Positions 9,071-17,807 of a DNA stretch of 64,000 bases are shown one piece after another (the stretch's first letter is position 1; each line of letters opens with the position of its first letter). The notes below the pieces were generated by a model that ran no database searches, was not told where the DNA came from, and worked only from the letters and a program-made list of their open reading frames with translations. Made by a program: the position numbers and the translations under genes. Origin of the DNA: Candidatus Chlorohelix allophototropha (GTDB taxonomy: Bacteria; Chloroflexota; Chloroflexia; Chloroheliales; Chloroheliaceae); NCBI RefSeq assembly GCF_030389965.1, contig NZ_CP128400.1:1922001-1986000 (forward strand), given 5' to 3'.

Positions 9071-9092
9071 AAAGGGGGGTTTCAGCCCCCTT
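9071..9092 (-). terminator. Terminator of the 9290-9099 gene
   Basis: On the minus strand AAGGGGGCTGAAACCCCCCTT is followed by a T-run, seven bases beyond the stop codon of the small acidic gene. Confidence 0.7.
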
Positions 9093-9098
9093 CAAAAT

Positions 9099-9290
9099 CT
9101 ATTCCTTCTTATCATCGCCCGGTCGAATAATCACCAGATCGCCCTCACCCCACATAAAACGGCTTCTCCGCTCAGGGCTGATGCCAGATTCTTTCTTAGG
9201 TGGGTGTTTCTGCTCATCGCCATCTTGTGCCGATTCTTCCGGTTTGTCGGTTTCGGAATCGGGTGGGGTTAGTTCCTTGTCTTCAGGCAT
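9099..9290 (-). CDS. Small acidic hypothetical protein
   Basis: A 63-residue, highly charged and probably disordered protein (rich in Glu, Asp, Pro and Lys) with a more conserved-looking C-terminus 'MWGEGDLVIIRPGDD'. There is no TM segment or known domain. A convincing terminator immediately after the stop supports it being transcribed. The function is unknown. Confidence 0.5.
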   Translation of the reverse strand: MPEDKELTPPDSETDKPEESAQDGDEQKHPPKKESGISPERRSRFMWGEGDLVIIRPGDDKKE

Positions 9291-9320
9291 TTGTATATGA
9301 CTCTTGATTAATGTAAAAGA

Positions 9321-9767
9321 TTATTTTTCGAGTTCGTTTAAACGCTTTTCGAGATAATTAATATTTTCTAAAATGTGCTGTTTCTCGATCTCTAAATAAG
9401 CAGGTGAATGAACAAAACCAAATGCAGCTAACTTCCTATCAATTATATCAAGGTTCATTCTATTATTTTTTAATGCATCTTTGACACTTCTTATAGAATT
9501 TTCGTTTAAATCATTTCTTGCCTGTGCACAAACTTTTAAACCTTCTTGTGTAATAGTAAATGCAAAAATATCCAAATTTCCAGTAAGATAATTTATCTTG
9601 TTAACATATCCTAGCGAAATCAGGCTTCGTAAGGCTCTTTGTAATTTGGCTATATCAAATTGAAATTCTCTGATGATATTTTCAACATAAAATTGGTTGA
9701 AGCCCTCTTCAAGGTAATGATCATAAACACTTAATAATATTTGCCCAGAATCTGTATTCCAATTCAT
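9321..9767 (-). CDS. Winged-helix-like hypothetical protein with C-terminal coiled coil
   Basis: A 148-residue protein. The first 75 residues look like a winged helix: helices, then 'LQRALRSLISLGYVNKINYLTGNLDIFAFTIT', where a recognition-like helix is followed by a two-strand wing and 'ITQEGLKV'. The last 45 residues form a coiled coil (IEKQHILENINYLEKRLNELEK). This is the layout of small effector-associated or single-subunit DNA-binding proteins, but the family is not identified. The base composition is clearly more AT-rich than the neighbouring genes, as it is for the next gene (9837-10097), which suggests acquisition by transfer. Confidence 0.6.
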   Translation of the reverse strand: MNWNTDSGQILLSVYDHYLEEGFNQFYVENIIREFQFDIAKLQRALRSLISLGYVNKINYLTGNLDIFAFTITQEGLKVCAQARNDLNENSIRSVKDALKNNRMNLDIIDRKLAAFGFVHSPAYLEIEKQHILENINYLEKRLNELEK

Positions 9768-9836
9768 TAATTAGATTTCCTACAATAGTCATAAGCTAGG
9801 ATTACTATCCATCTTATTCAACAATTCTTGGAAACA

Positions 9837-10097
9837 TTAAGGTTTTGGTCGCTTAAATAGTAGAATTGGATCGCCGCTAAAACCGTTGGAAATGAGCGCC
9901 AATTCATAACCTAATAACTCCCAACCTTCCTCCCCAACCCTGTTCAATTCCTCAACCAATGATTTGGTAGATTTCTTCCAGTTAGGTACAGCAATACCAT
10001 TTATATATTTTATGCTACCTCCTTTCCAATTATTTTCCAGATCAGCACCTGTCCCAGCATAACCAACCACCCAAGTCATATATTCCCACTTTTGCAT
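9837..10097 (-). CDS. DUF4177-like small protein
   Basis: An 86-residue protein starting MQKWEYMTW. The pattern 'KWEYMTW ... LVEELNRVGEEGWELLGYE ... FKRP' matches the DUF4177 family (short alpha/beta proteins of unknown role). The frame is open to an ATG at 10166, but I choose 10097 because GGAG lies 7 nt upstream and DUF4177 proteins usually begin almost directly with the K-W-E-Y motif. It shares AT-rich composition with the gene at 9321-9767, and the two may have arrived together. Confidence 0.65.
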   Translation of the reverse strand: MQKWEYMTWVVGYAGTGADLENNWKGGSIKYINGIAVPNWKKSTKSLVEELNRVGEEGWELLGYELALISNGFSGDPILLFKRPKP

Positions 10098-10223
10098 TTC
10101 GCTGCTCCATCGATAAATAGTACCAAGCACAACTCTAATACAGTTAAATATTAATATTAAAATCATAAAATTTTATCACAAAACCACCGAATTTACTATA
10201 TCATTTTTCCTTAATTTAAAATT

Positions 10224-10250
10224 AAAAAAGGAGGGCGGTTAAACCCTCCT
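10224..10250 (-). terminator. Terminator of the sugar ABC operon
   Basis: On the minus strand AGGAGGGTTTAACCGCCCTCCT is followed by six T residues, 25 bp beyond the stop codon of the last permease gene. Confidence 0.8.
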
Positions 10251-10274
10251 ACCGTTAAACTTTATTTGAAGAGT

Positions 10275-11402
10275 CTACCCCTTAACCGAACCTGCCAGCA
10301 ACCCGCGTACAAAGAAGCGTTGGAGACCAAAGAATACGGCTAATGGCAACAACATCGAGATAAACGCGCCGGAAGTCAGCAAATACCAGTCCTGACCGCG
10401 TGAACCAACGATATTGGCTAGGCGCATGGTCAACACCTGCGTACCCTGCGATGAACCCAAGAAGATTAACGCCACTAAGTAATCGTTCCAGACCCACAAG
10501 AACTGGAAAATCGCGAAGGAAGCCAACGCCGGAATCGAAAGCGGCAAAATCAAGCGCGTGAAAGTGGTAAATTGGGATGCGCCGTCTATTTGCGCCGATT
10601 CCAGAATCTCGCGCGGCAAGGTGCTGATATAGTTATAGAGCAGATACGTTGCCAGCGGCAGACCGAACCCGGTATGCGCCAACCATAACGAAAGGTATGT
10701 ACCTGTGATTCCCAAACTGGTGTAATCTTTGAGAATCGGTATCAAGGCGACCTGTAGTGGTACTACCAGCAACGCCACCACCAACGCAAACATCAAGCCA
10801 CGACCGGGAAAACGCAACCATGCAAAAGCATAAGCCGCACACGCCGCGATAAGAATTGGAATAACCGTTGAGGGAATGGCTACCACCAGAGTGCTGATAA
10901 AAGCCCCGCTGAGGTCTTGCCCCTGATCGGTCTTTTCCACGCCATCGGCAGTTTTATAGGTATATTGCTGTCCTACCAACACGCTTGAATAGTTTTCAAG
11001 GGTGAAATTTGCGGTGGTAGTCCAATTTTGCTCTTGCACCGCCACAGTCCGCGCCCGGCGATTATCCCATTTAATTTGCTTGCCATCGGGCAATTTATAG
11101 CCGGCGCGCATCTGGTCATCGGAAATAGTCACCCCTAAATCGGACACCACAATCGGTTGGTCTAGCGGCAACCCGGCGGTAAGCTGTATCGTGCGAGTAG
11201 TGGCATACTCAAGGTGAGGGAATACTTGCCACCAACCGGAAGTATTAATGTCATCTCTGGTACGCACCGAAGAAATCAGCAAACCAAGCGTTGGAATTAC
11301 CCACAATATGCAAATTAGGATTAACGACCCATTCACCAGAATACCGGAAGTGATTTTTGAGCGTTTTGAACCTGCGGTTCTTGCTCTTGCTGCGACTGCC
11401 AT
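10275..11402 (-). CDS. Carbohydrate ABC transporter permease, MalG type
   Basis: A 375-residue inner-membrane permease. TM1 is near residues 20-45. The C-terminal two thirds holds five more TMs and the cytoplasmic EAA loop 'EILESAQIDGASQFTTFTRLILPL', which docks the ATPase. Between TM1 and TM2 is an unusually long extracytoplasmic segment of about 110 residues, longer than in E. coli MalG. Its start codon overlaps the stop of the upstream permease as TAATG, indicating translational coupling. With the partner permease and binding protein it should import a di- or oligosaccharide. No MalK/MsmK-type ATPase is encoded in the locus, so one must be shared from elsewhere. Confidence 0.9.
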   Translation of the reverse strand: MAVAARARTAGSKRSKITSGILVNGSLILICILWVIPTLGLLISSVRTRDDINTSGWWQVFPHLEYATTRTIQLTAGLPLDQPIVVSDLGVTISDDQMRAGYKLPDGKQIKWDNRRARTVAVQEQNWTTTANFTLENYSSVLVGQQYTYKTADGVEKTDQGQDLSGAFISTLVVAIPSTVIPILIAACAAYAFAWLRFPGRGLMFALVVALLVVPLQVALIPILKDYTSLGITGTYLSLWLAHTGFGLPLATYLLYNYISTLPREILESAQIDGASQFTTFTRLILPLSIPALASFAIFQFLWVWNDYLVALIFLGSSQGTQVLTMRLANIVGSRGQDWYLLTSGAFISMLLPLAVFFGLQRFFVRGLLAGSVKG

Positions 11403-12526
11403 TAAAATGCCTCCGTCTTGCGTAACTGGCGCAGATTGTAAATCATCACCGGTAACACCGCGATGAATAAGACAATCGCAATCGCTGAGCCATAACCAAA
11501 GTTACGGTTGGTAAAGAATTGGCGATAGAATTGGGTTGCCACCACTTCGGTGCCGTACTGACCGCCCGTCATTACAATCACCACATCGAATATTTTCAAA
11601 GTGAAGATAGCAATAGTGGTAGTTACGGTAATAATCGTCCCCTTGATTAGAGGGATAATAATCCCAAAGAAAGCCTGTACCTCCGAAGCGCCGTCAATCC
11701 GGGCGGCTTCGAGCAAATCTTCCGGCACACCCTTCAAGGCTGCCGAGAAAAGCACCATCGCATAGCCGGTCTGCATCCAGACCAACACTATGATTAGGAA
11801 AAAGGTATTCCACGGCTCTTGTGCAAGCCACGCCTGCGGTTGTCCTCCCAAAGCCACCAACACCGCATTCAAAACCCCGATTTGAGGTTGGTCAACCGGC
11901 TGGTAAGCAAACATAAAACGGAAAATCACGCCCGCTCCCACAAATGAAATTGCCATTGGTAGGAAGATCAAGGCTTTGGCAAAATTCTCGAAAGAGCTAC
12001 GATCTGCCAACACTGCAATCAACAGTCCTAAAACAACGCAAAGCCCGGTGCCAAGAACCAGCCAAAGCAGGTTGTTCTTAAATGACTCCAACATCTGACG
12101 ATCGGTGAAAGCGGATTGATAGTTGTCTAGCCCTACAAAATTGGTAGAACTGGCATCAAAGAAACTCTGGTAAAAAGTACGCAGCAAAGGTATCAACAAG
12201 AACCAAGCCAGAAAAGCTACACCGGGTCCTACGAAAATATAGGGCTGGATTCTTCGGCGCACATCATTTGGCAAAGCTTCTACCAACATATTGGAAACTG
12301 TGAACAACGAGGCGACCCCACCTACACCCCAGACAATGGCAAAAATTGCCTTAAACCAGTTTTGCGCATCTGGGAAGAAATCACCGCGTAAAAACAGAAA
12401 GCCCCACCAAAGCACCACTAGAGTAACTAACAAGCCTAGTAATGAAAGAAAAAACTGACCGGGTTCCCAGCTTTTCACATGTGGCGTTGAAGTCTGCCGA
12501 GGATCTATTTCGGTCGTGGGTTGCAT
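11402..12526 (-). CDS. Carbohydrate ABC transporter permease, MalF type
   Basis: A 374-residue permease with two extra N-terminal hydrophobic segments (about 27-50 and 58-82) before the core TM domain, which begins near 'YIFVGPGVAFLAWFLLIPLL'. The EAA loop is 'DLLEAARIDGASEVQAFFGIIIPLIKG'. It pairs with the MalG-type permease encoded immediately downstream. The start lies 274 bp after the binding-protein gene, and the gap contains a stem-loop that may tune relative expression. The N-terminal extension is typical of MalF-type subunits. Confidence 0.9.
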   Translation of the reverse strand: MQPTTEIDPRQTSTPHVKSWEPGQFFLSLLGLLVTLVVLWWGFLFLRGDFFPDAQNWFKAIFAIVWGVGGVASLFTVSNMLVEALPNDVRRRIQPYIFVGPGVAFLAWFLLIPLLRTFYQSFFDASSTNFVGLDNYQSAFTDRQMLESFKNNLLWLVLGTGLCVVLGLLIAVLADRSSFENFAKALIFLPMAISFVGAGVIFRFMFAYQPVDQPQIGVLNAVLVALGGQPQAWLAQEPWNTFFLIIVLVWMQTGYAMVLFSAALKGVPEDLLEAARIDGASEVQAFFGIIIPLIKGTIITVTTTIAIFTLKIFDVVIVMTGGQYGTEVVATQFYRQFFTNRNFGYGSAIAIVLFIAVLPVMIYNLRQLRKTEAF

Positions 12527-12691
12527 TTCAACTCTCCTATTAAAAGACAGCGCACGGTTTGTTTGAAAAATCAGAAAGGAAATTAACTTGTCACAAATTA
12601 AGGAGCAAAATTATATAGTGGGATTCGATTGTTGGTTTCTTTTTGGACAAGTGATAATCAAATATACACTATTTTTACAAATTTGGTAATT

Positions 12692-12738
12692 AGCGGCACT
12701 TTTTACTTTTTAATTGAGCGAGAAGAGTCTGTGCCGCT
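12692..12738 (-). other. Intercistronic stem-loop between binding-protein and permease genes
   Basis: AGCGGCAC (12692-12699) pairs with GTGCCGCT (12731-12738) around a 31-nt loop. Stem-loops after the binding-protein gene of sugar ABC operons commonly protect the upstream mRNA and let the binding protein be made in excess. That role here is inference from position. Confidence 0.4.
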
Positions 12739-12799
12739 ATTGATAGCGAGTGACACCCTGTTAAAAAGGTGACACCCGTTGTACAAACCGTTTGTGGAA

Positions 12800-14329
12800 C
12801 TACTTCTTAACGCTTGCCCAGCCAGCTTGCGCTTCAGCCAGAGCAGCATCAATATCTGCCGAGCCACTCACATAATCGGTCATACCCTTCCAGAAGGTAC
12901 CGGAACCGACTGCGCCGGGCATGTTGTCCGAACCATCGAAGCGAACGGCTTTAGCATCGAGCAGAGCCTGTTGAACCTTCTTGTCATTCGGATTGGTAAT
13001 TACCGAAATTTGCGAGTCATTGTGAGGAGAGAGAGCGCCGCCAGCGGCAACCCAGCCTTTTACACCATCAAAGGTGGAGAAGTACTGCATTACAGCGCGG
13101 ACTTCAGGACGATCGGCGAATGCTGTCATAGTATCACCAGCAAATTCCAGCGGATTGCCAAACGTAGTATCAATCGCGGGCAGTACGAAGAAATCGTAAT
13201 CCACGCCACCTACTACACCCGGCTTCGCTTTTTCGAAGAAGGTGGTGATAAAGTTACCTTGATTGTGCAACCAGCACTTAGGCGGATTCTGAAGCATCGG
13301 AGTAGGAGAATCGCCAAAGTTGGTGCTGACAATCTGCTTGCGTCCACCGTAAACATACTTGTCATTGAACCAAATGCTAGACCAAGTCTGTACTGCCTTC
13401 TTTACTTCGGGAGAAGTGAAGGGCAATGTACCGGCAACCCATTTGTCATAGTTCTCCAAAGTGGTGGTGCGCAGCATCATTTGCTCAGTCCAGTCGGTCG
13501 CGGGCCAACCGGTAGCAGTACCGCTTTCGATACCGATACACCACGGTGCATCGCCGTCTTTCACGATCTGATCCATCAGGGTCGTAAGTTCAGCCCAAGT
13601 AGTCGGAACTTTGTAACCGGCAGCATCAAAAGCCTTTTTGGGATACCATACCAGACTTTTAACGTTAACCCGCTGGAAAATACCACCTAGAATCTTGCCG
13701 TTGGGTCCATCTACAGTATCAGAATCAAGGTAACCCTGATTGTAGTTCTGCTTCAGCCAAGCAGGATTGATCATTTTGTTAAGATCCATAACTTTGCCGG
13801 ACTTGGCAATACTTGCCATTAAACCGGGCTGCGGGAAGTCCGCAATGTCAGGCGGATTGCCACCTTCAACGCGCACGTTGATGGTAGTTTCAAAAGTTTT
13901 GTCCCCAGTGTACTGAATGTCAATACCGGTAGCATCTTTGAACGCCTTCATGGAGTTGTTAAACTTAATTTCATCGTCAGTAGTGAAGGGACCAAACATA
14001 GTAACCTTGGTGCCTTTGTATTTACCGGCAAAAGCATCTACCAGTTCCTGACCAACTTTGCTGTAGTCAGTTTTACCGGCAGCAGCAGCGGTTGTCGTTG
14101 CAGCAGCGGTTGTCGTTGCGGCAGCAGTAGTTGCGGCGGCGGTCGTCGTTGCAGCAGCAGTGGTCGCAGCAGCAGTGGTTGCAGCCTTAGTAGCGGCAGC
14201 AGTTGTAGCCGGAACTGGCGTAGCAGTATTATCGCCGCAAGCCGCCAACGCCAATGTCAACATGGAAATAACCAGCAAGAAAATACCCCAGCGATTCCTC
14301 ATACGGGGTTTCGGGCTAGATACCATCAT
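12800..14329 (-). CDS. Carbohydrate ABC transporter solute-binding lipoprotein
   Basis: A 509-residue extracellular sugar-binding protein (bacterial solute-binding family 1). The signal peptide ends in a lipobox LAAC followed by G-D-N-T-A-T, and then a roughly 45-residue Ala/Thr linker. The mature domain starts near 'YKGTKVTMFGPFTTDDE'; 'GGNPPDIADFPQPG' and 'MTAFADRPEVRAVMQYF' are typical of the family. The frame is open to an ATG at 14392, but that codon lies inside the LacI-type operator. I take the start at 14329, where AAGGAGG precedes tandem ATGs with 6-9 nt spacing. It is transcribed divergently from the LacI regulator. The sugar is unproven; sucrose, trehalose or maltose would fit the linked enzymes. 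Confidence 0.88.
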   Translation of the reverse strand: MMVSSPKPRMRNRWGIFLLVISMLTLALAACGDNTATPVPATTAAATKAATTAAATTAAATTTAAATTAAATTTAAATTTAAAAGKTDYSKVGQELVDAFAGKYKGTKVTMFGPFTTDDEIKFNNSMKAFKDATGIDIQYTGDKTFETTINVRVEGGNPPDIADFPQPGLMASIAKSGKVMDLNKMINPAWLKQNYNQGYLDSDTVDGPNGKILGGIFQRVNVKSLVWYPKKAFDAAGYKVPTTWAELTTLMDQIVKDGDAPWCIGIESGTATGWPATDWTEQMMLRTTTLENYDKWVAGTLPFTSPEVKKAVQTWSSIWFNDKYVYGGRKQIVSTNFGDSPTPMLQNPPKCWLHNQGNFITTFFEKAKPGVVGGVDYDFFVLPAIDTTFGNPLEFAGDTMTAFADRPEVRAVMQYFSTFDGVKGWVAAGGALSPHNDSQISVITNPNDKKVQQALLDAKAVRFDGSDNMPGAVGSGTFWKGMTDYVSGSADIDAALAEAQAGWASVKK

Positions 14330-14377
14330 TCGCATCCTCCTTGAAAAGAAACTGATGGTTGAGCTTATAACAAATAA

Positions 14378-14391
14378 TGGAAGCGTTTCCA
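14378..14391. promoter_or_regulatory. LacI-family operator (binding-protein side)
   Basis: TGGAAGCGTTTCCA is an imperfect palindrome with a central CG, the typical shape of LacI/GalR-family operators. It lies downstream of the minus-strand -10 box and upstream of the binding-protein start, where bound repressor would block transcription. Confidence 0.75.
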
Positions 14392-14406
14392 TAATGGGAC
14401 ATTTTT

Positions 14407-14435
14407 AAATTATCATTTATAACAACACTTGTCAA
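14407..14435 (-). promoter_or_regulatory. Sigma70-type promoter of the binding-protein/permease operon
   Basis: Reading the minus strand: TTGACA (14435-14430), a 17-bp spacer, then TAATTT (14412-14407). The operator begins about 15 bp downstream of the -10 box. Confidence 0.65.
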
Positions 14436-14542
14436 TAGTTCATCGGATATTAATCCATTTGATTTATCTATACCTGAAATGAAATGCCCTCACAGGCTCA
14501 ACTTGCAATAAACGGTTGCGGAATATTTTGTGTTTTCAAATC

Positions 14543-14571
14543 TTTACAAGGTGTTAAAGCCATGCTAGAAT
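14543..14571 (+). promoter_or_regulatory. Sigma70-type promoter of the LacI/amylosucrase/treS operon
   Basis: TTTACA (14543-14548), 17-bp spacer, TAGAAT (14566-14571). The predicted start point falls just before the second operator. Confidence 0.65.
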
Positions 14572-14580
14572 TATAAATAT

Positions 14581-14594
14581 TGGAAGCCTTTCCA
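14581..14594. promoter_or_regulatory. LacI-family operator (regulator side)
   Basis: TGGAAGCCTTTCCA, nearly the same as the operator at 14378-14391. It overlaps the expected +1 region of the plus-strand promoter, so the regulator probably represses its own operon as well. Confidence 0.75.
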
Positions 14595-14646
14595 CCAATT
14601 AACCTAGCACAAGATTCCTTTATTACGTAAAAGTTGGTAATTTGTC

Positions 14647-15663
14647 ATGGCAGTTACAATTGTGGATGTAGCGCGTGTAGCAGGGGTGGGTGTTGGAACA
14701 GTCTCGCGGGTGCTTAACAATAGCGAAGCGGTAAAAGAAAGCACTCGGCAAAAAGTTCTGGCAGCAATTGCGGAACTGAACTTCTCGCCAGACCCTATCG
14801 CCCGCTCAATGATAACCCGGCGCACCGGAACGGTCGGCGTTATCATGCCCTTTGTAACGCGCTTCTTCGGCAGTGAAGTTTTGCGGGGATTAATCAATGC
14901 TGCCACTAAACAGGGCTATGAACTGGTAATCTATAACGTTGAAGATAATAAACAACGTGAGCATTATTTTCTCAAATTGCCCATGCTACGGCGGGTTGAT
15001 GGGCTGATAATTGTTTCGCTCTCGCCTGAAGAAGCCATCGCCCAGAGCTTTCATAAAAATAACCTGCCAACTGTAGTGCTGGACGGCTATAGTCCGTTAC
15101 TAACCTCAATTGTGGTTAATAACGTAATGGGCGCGTATCAGGCAGTAAAACACCTTATCGACAAAGGACATCGCCGCATCGGCTTTATTAACGGGATTGT
15201 CGAAGGTAGCTTCAAATTCAATCAGGCAAACGATCGCCTTATCGGAGTACATATGGCGTTGTCAGATGCCGGAATAGAGTATGACCCTTCGCTGATGCTT
15301 GAAACTGAGTGGAATCGGGCGGGCGGGCGCAGCGCCGCTAAGCAATTGCTAGAATCTCCAGAGCCTCCCACTGCGATATTCGCCTCCTCAGATGTACAGG
15401 CGGTGGGCGTGTTGGAAGCAGCGCGCAATCACGGTTTGCTGGTGCCGCTTGACCTCTCGGTAATAGGCTTTGATGGAGTTGAACTCTCAGAAATTATGGA
15501 GTTGAGTACAATCCAACAACCAATGCAACTTATGGGTGAACTCGGTTTTACTAAACTTTTGAATCAAATCGAAAATAAAACAAATGAGGTCGAGTTAATC
15601 CGGCTTGAAACGGCGCTGGTGGAGAGGAAAACTACCGCTGCCCCTTTAAGTGCTGTGAACTAA
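14647..15663 (+). CDS. LacI-family transcriptional regulator
   Basis: A 338-residue protein. The N-terminal helix-turn-helix is 'TIVDVARVAGVGVGTVSRVLNN' with the hinge helix 'SPDPIARSM' near residues 50-60. The periplasmic-binding-protein-like effector domain follows: 'GTVGVIMPF', 'RRVDGLIIVS', 'GHRRIGFING', 'PTAIFASSD', 'DLSVIGFDGVELSE'. Such proteins release DNA when a sugar binds. Its position between two operators, divergent from the ABC genes and leading into the amylosucrase and treS genes, makes it the likely controller of the whole locus, responding to the imported disaccharide or its product (inference). Confidence 0.93.
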   Translation: MAVTIVDVARVAGVGVGTVSRVLNNSEAVKESTRQKVLAAIAELNFSPDPIARSMITRRTGTVGVIMPFVTRFFGSEVLRGLINAATKQGYELVIYNVEDNKQREHYFLKLPMLRRVDGLIIVSLSPEEAIAQSFHKNNLPTVVLDGYSPLLTSIVVNNVMGAYQAVKHLIDKGHRRIGFINGIVEGSFKFNQANDRLIGVHMALSDAGIEYDPSLMLETEWNRAGGRSAAKQLLESPEPPTAIFASSDVQAVGVLEAARNHGLLVPLDLSVIGFDGVELSEIMELSTIQQPMQLMGELGFTKLLNQIENKTNEVELIRLETALVERKTTAAPLSAVN

Positions 15664-15735
15664 TAGATTCCGCTATGCGCCTTCAAGTTGATTCCTCCAG
15701 ACAATAAATAAATCTTGGGAGGCAATATTTCTAAT

Positions 15736-17748
15736 ATGTCTAACGCCGCTTATATGCGCCCCAACACTCGAAAAGCTTATACTAGCTTTGTCGATAAACT
15801 CAATAAAAAGCTTCAGAAAATTGCCCAAGCGTGGAATCCACGCGACCGTGACCTGTTTTTAATTCGGCTTGAACGCTACTTTGCCGATTTTTACGAACCG
15901 CTGGCAAGTCTTTACCAGTCCCGACCCGATTTTGAAGAGCAGTTCATGGCGTTAGCCTCCTTAATTATCGCCGCCTATGCGGAACGCCCTGAGCCGCTCA
16001 AAAAACTGGACGTGGAACGAGAAATAACCCCCGATTGGTTTCAGCGCGAGTCTATGGTGGGCGGGATTTACTATGTTGACCTTTTTGCTGGCACGCTCAA
16101 GGGTGTGCGCGAAAAAATGCCCTACCTGCAAGAGCTTGGCGCAAATTATATCCACCTGATGCCCTTGCTAAAACCGCGAGAGGGCGCAAATGATGGCGGT
16201 TATGCCGTTGAGGATTATTGCGCGGTAAATCCTGAGCTTGGCAATATGGACGACCTCGAAAATCTCGCAACGGAATTACATTCTAACAATATGAGCCTGT
16301 GTATTGATTTGGTGGTAAACCACACCGCTAAAGAACACGAATGGGCGCGGCGAGCGATGGAGGGCGACCCTAAGTATCTGGATTACTACTTCACTTATGA
16401 TGAGAGTACCTTGCCGGATGCCTACGAAAAAACGTTGCCTGAAGTATTCCCCGATTTTGCGCCGGGCAATTTTACCTGGTATCCGAATATGGCAGGCAAG
16501 GGGAAATGGGTTTGGACGACCTTTAACGAATTTCAGTGGGATTTAAACTATACCAACCTGGCGGTATTCTGCGAAATGCTCTCCTATATGTTCTTTCTGG
16601 CAAACAAAGGGGTGGATATTTTACGGCTGGATGCCGTTCCCTTTATGTGGAAGCGCATGGGTACTAACTGCCAGAACCAGCCCGAAGTTCATGAACTGCT
16701 ACAAGCTTTTCACTCCTTGATGCGTATTGTTGCGCCTAGCGTCATTTTCAAAGCAGAAGCTATTGTTGCCCCGCAAGACTTGATTCATTATCTGGGAACG
16801 GGGCGACATACCGGGAAAGAATGCGAACTAGCGTATAACAACTCGCTGATGGTGCTGCTATGGAGTACCCTTGCCAGTCGTAAAGTAACTATCATGACGC
16901 ATACCCTGCTAAATATGCCCGCTACTCCGGTGGGCACAACTTGGGTTACCTACGTGCGGTTGCATGATGACATCGGTTGGGCAATCACCGATGAAAACGC
17001 GCAAGCAGTCGGCGAAAACGGCTTCTTGCATCGCAACTTCCTAAACGAGTTTTATTCGGGGAAATTTCCCGGCTCATTCTCGCGCGGAGAACTTTTCCAA
17101 TATAACCCGGCTAACGGCGATGGGCGCATGAGCGGTATGACCGCGTCATTGGCAGGACTGGAGAAAGCGGTTGAAAAGGGCAATCCCCGCGATATTGACC
17201 TAGCAATACGGCGAATATTGTTACTCTACAGCATAATTTTCACCTACGGCGGTATTCCATTAATCTATATGGGCGATGAACTAGGGCTGTGCAACGATAA
17301 AAGTTACCTGAAAAACCCGCTAAAAGCCAACGACAACCGCTGGATGCACCGCCCCGCTATGCCTTGGAAGGTGGCAGCCCGCCGCCACGATGCCGAAACG
17401 GTTACAGGGCGTATTTTCAAAGAGATGAAACGCATGATTACTATTCGGCAGCAAACGCGCCAATTACACGGCGCCTCTACCGCCTATCCGCTATGGACTG
17501 ATAACGAGCATGTATTTGCTTACGTGCGCCAACACCCCGCGCATGGAAATATGGTGGCGTTATGCAACTTCTCTGAATTCCCTGTTACCGTGGGCGCAAA
17601 TATCCTGATGGAGCAAAAGTTAAGCTGGCCCATCCGCGACATCAGCCAACCGGATAACCCGCCTCTCAGGATTGAATGGGGCAGGCTAGCGCTCCAACCT
17701 TACCAATTTTTGTGGCTGATTTCGGAAGATGAGTTGAATCAAGGGTAG
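15736..17748 (+). CDS. Amylosucrase-type GH13 glucosyltransferase
   Basis: A 670-residue protein. About 100 N-terminal helical residues precede the (beta/alpha)8 catalytic domain, as in amylosucrases. The signature regions are 'CIDLVVNHTAKEHEWA', the nucleophile in 'DILRLDAVPFMWK' (D299), the acid/base Glu in 'IFKAEAIV' (E341) and the transition-state Asp in 'YVRLHDDIGWAI' (D411). The H-D-D-I-G-W motif points to amylosucrase or the related sucrose hydrolase rather than ordinary amylase. Amylosucrases use sucrose to extend alpha-1,4-glucan and release fructose. I start at the ATG at 15736, not the TTG at 15715, because GGGAGG lies between them. It follows the regulator by 72 bp and leads into treS. 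Confidence 0.87.
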   Translation: MSNAAYMRPNTRKAYTSFVDKLNKKLQKIAQAWNPRDRDLFLIRLERYFADFYEPLASLYQSRPDFEEQFMALASLIIAAYAERPEPLKKLDVEREITPDWFQRESMVGGIYYVDLFAGTLKGVREKMPYLQELGANYIHLMPLLKPREGANDGGYAVEDYCAVNPELGNMDDLENLATELHSNNMSLCIDLVVNHTAKEHEWARRAMEGDPKYLDYYFTYDESTLPDAYEKTLPEVFPDFAPGNFTWYPNMAGKGKWVWTTFNEFQWDLNYTNLAVFCEMLSYMFFLANKGVDILRLDAVPFMWKRMGTNCQNQPEVHELLQAFHSLMRIVAPSVIFKAEAIVAPQDLIHYLGTGRHTGKECELAYNNSLMVLLWSTLASRKVTIMTHTLLNMPATPVGTTWVTYVRLHDDIGWAITDENAQAVGENGFLHRNFLNEFYSGKFPGSFSRGELFQYNPANGDGRMSGMTASLAGLEKAVEKGNPRDIDLAIRRILLLYSIIFTYGGIPLIYMGDELGLCNDKSYLKNPLKANDNRWMHRPAMPWKVAARRHDAETVTGRIFKEMKRMITIRQQTRQLHGASTAYPLWTDNEHVFAYVRQHPAHGNMVALCNFSEFPVTVGANILMEQKLSWPIRDISQPDNPPLRIEWGRLALQPYQFLWLISEDELNQG

Positions 17749-17807
17749 GGATGCGCCCGGATTTTCTGAAATTATTGTGGATGCTGTAATGAAAAGGGTA
17801 TAAACCA

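Noticed and set aside
12779-13690. 303-codon plus-strand frame opposite the sugar-binding protein
   Set aside because: It is a shadow of the lipoprotein gene, whose family motifs are unmistakable.
12779-14408. Start of the sugar-binding protein at 14392
   Set aside because: That ATG lies within the LacI-type operator and has no ribosome site; AAGGAGG before 14329 fixes the start there.
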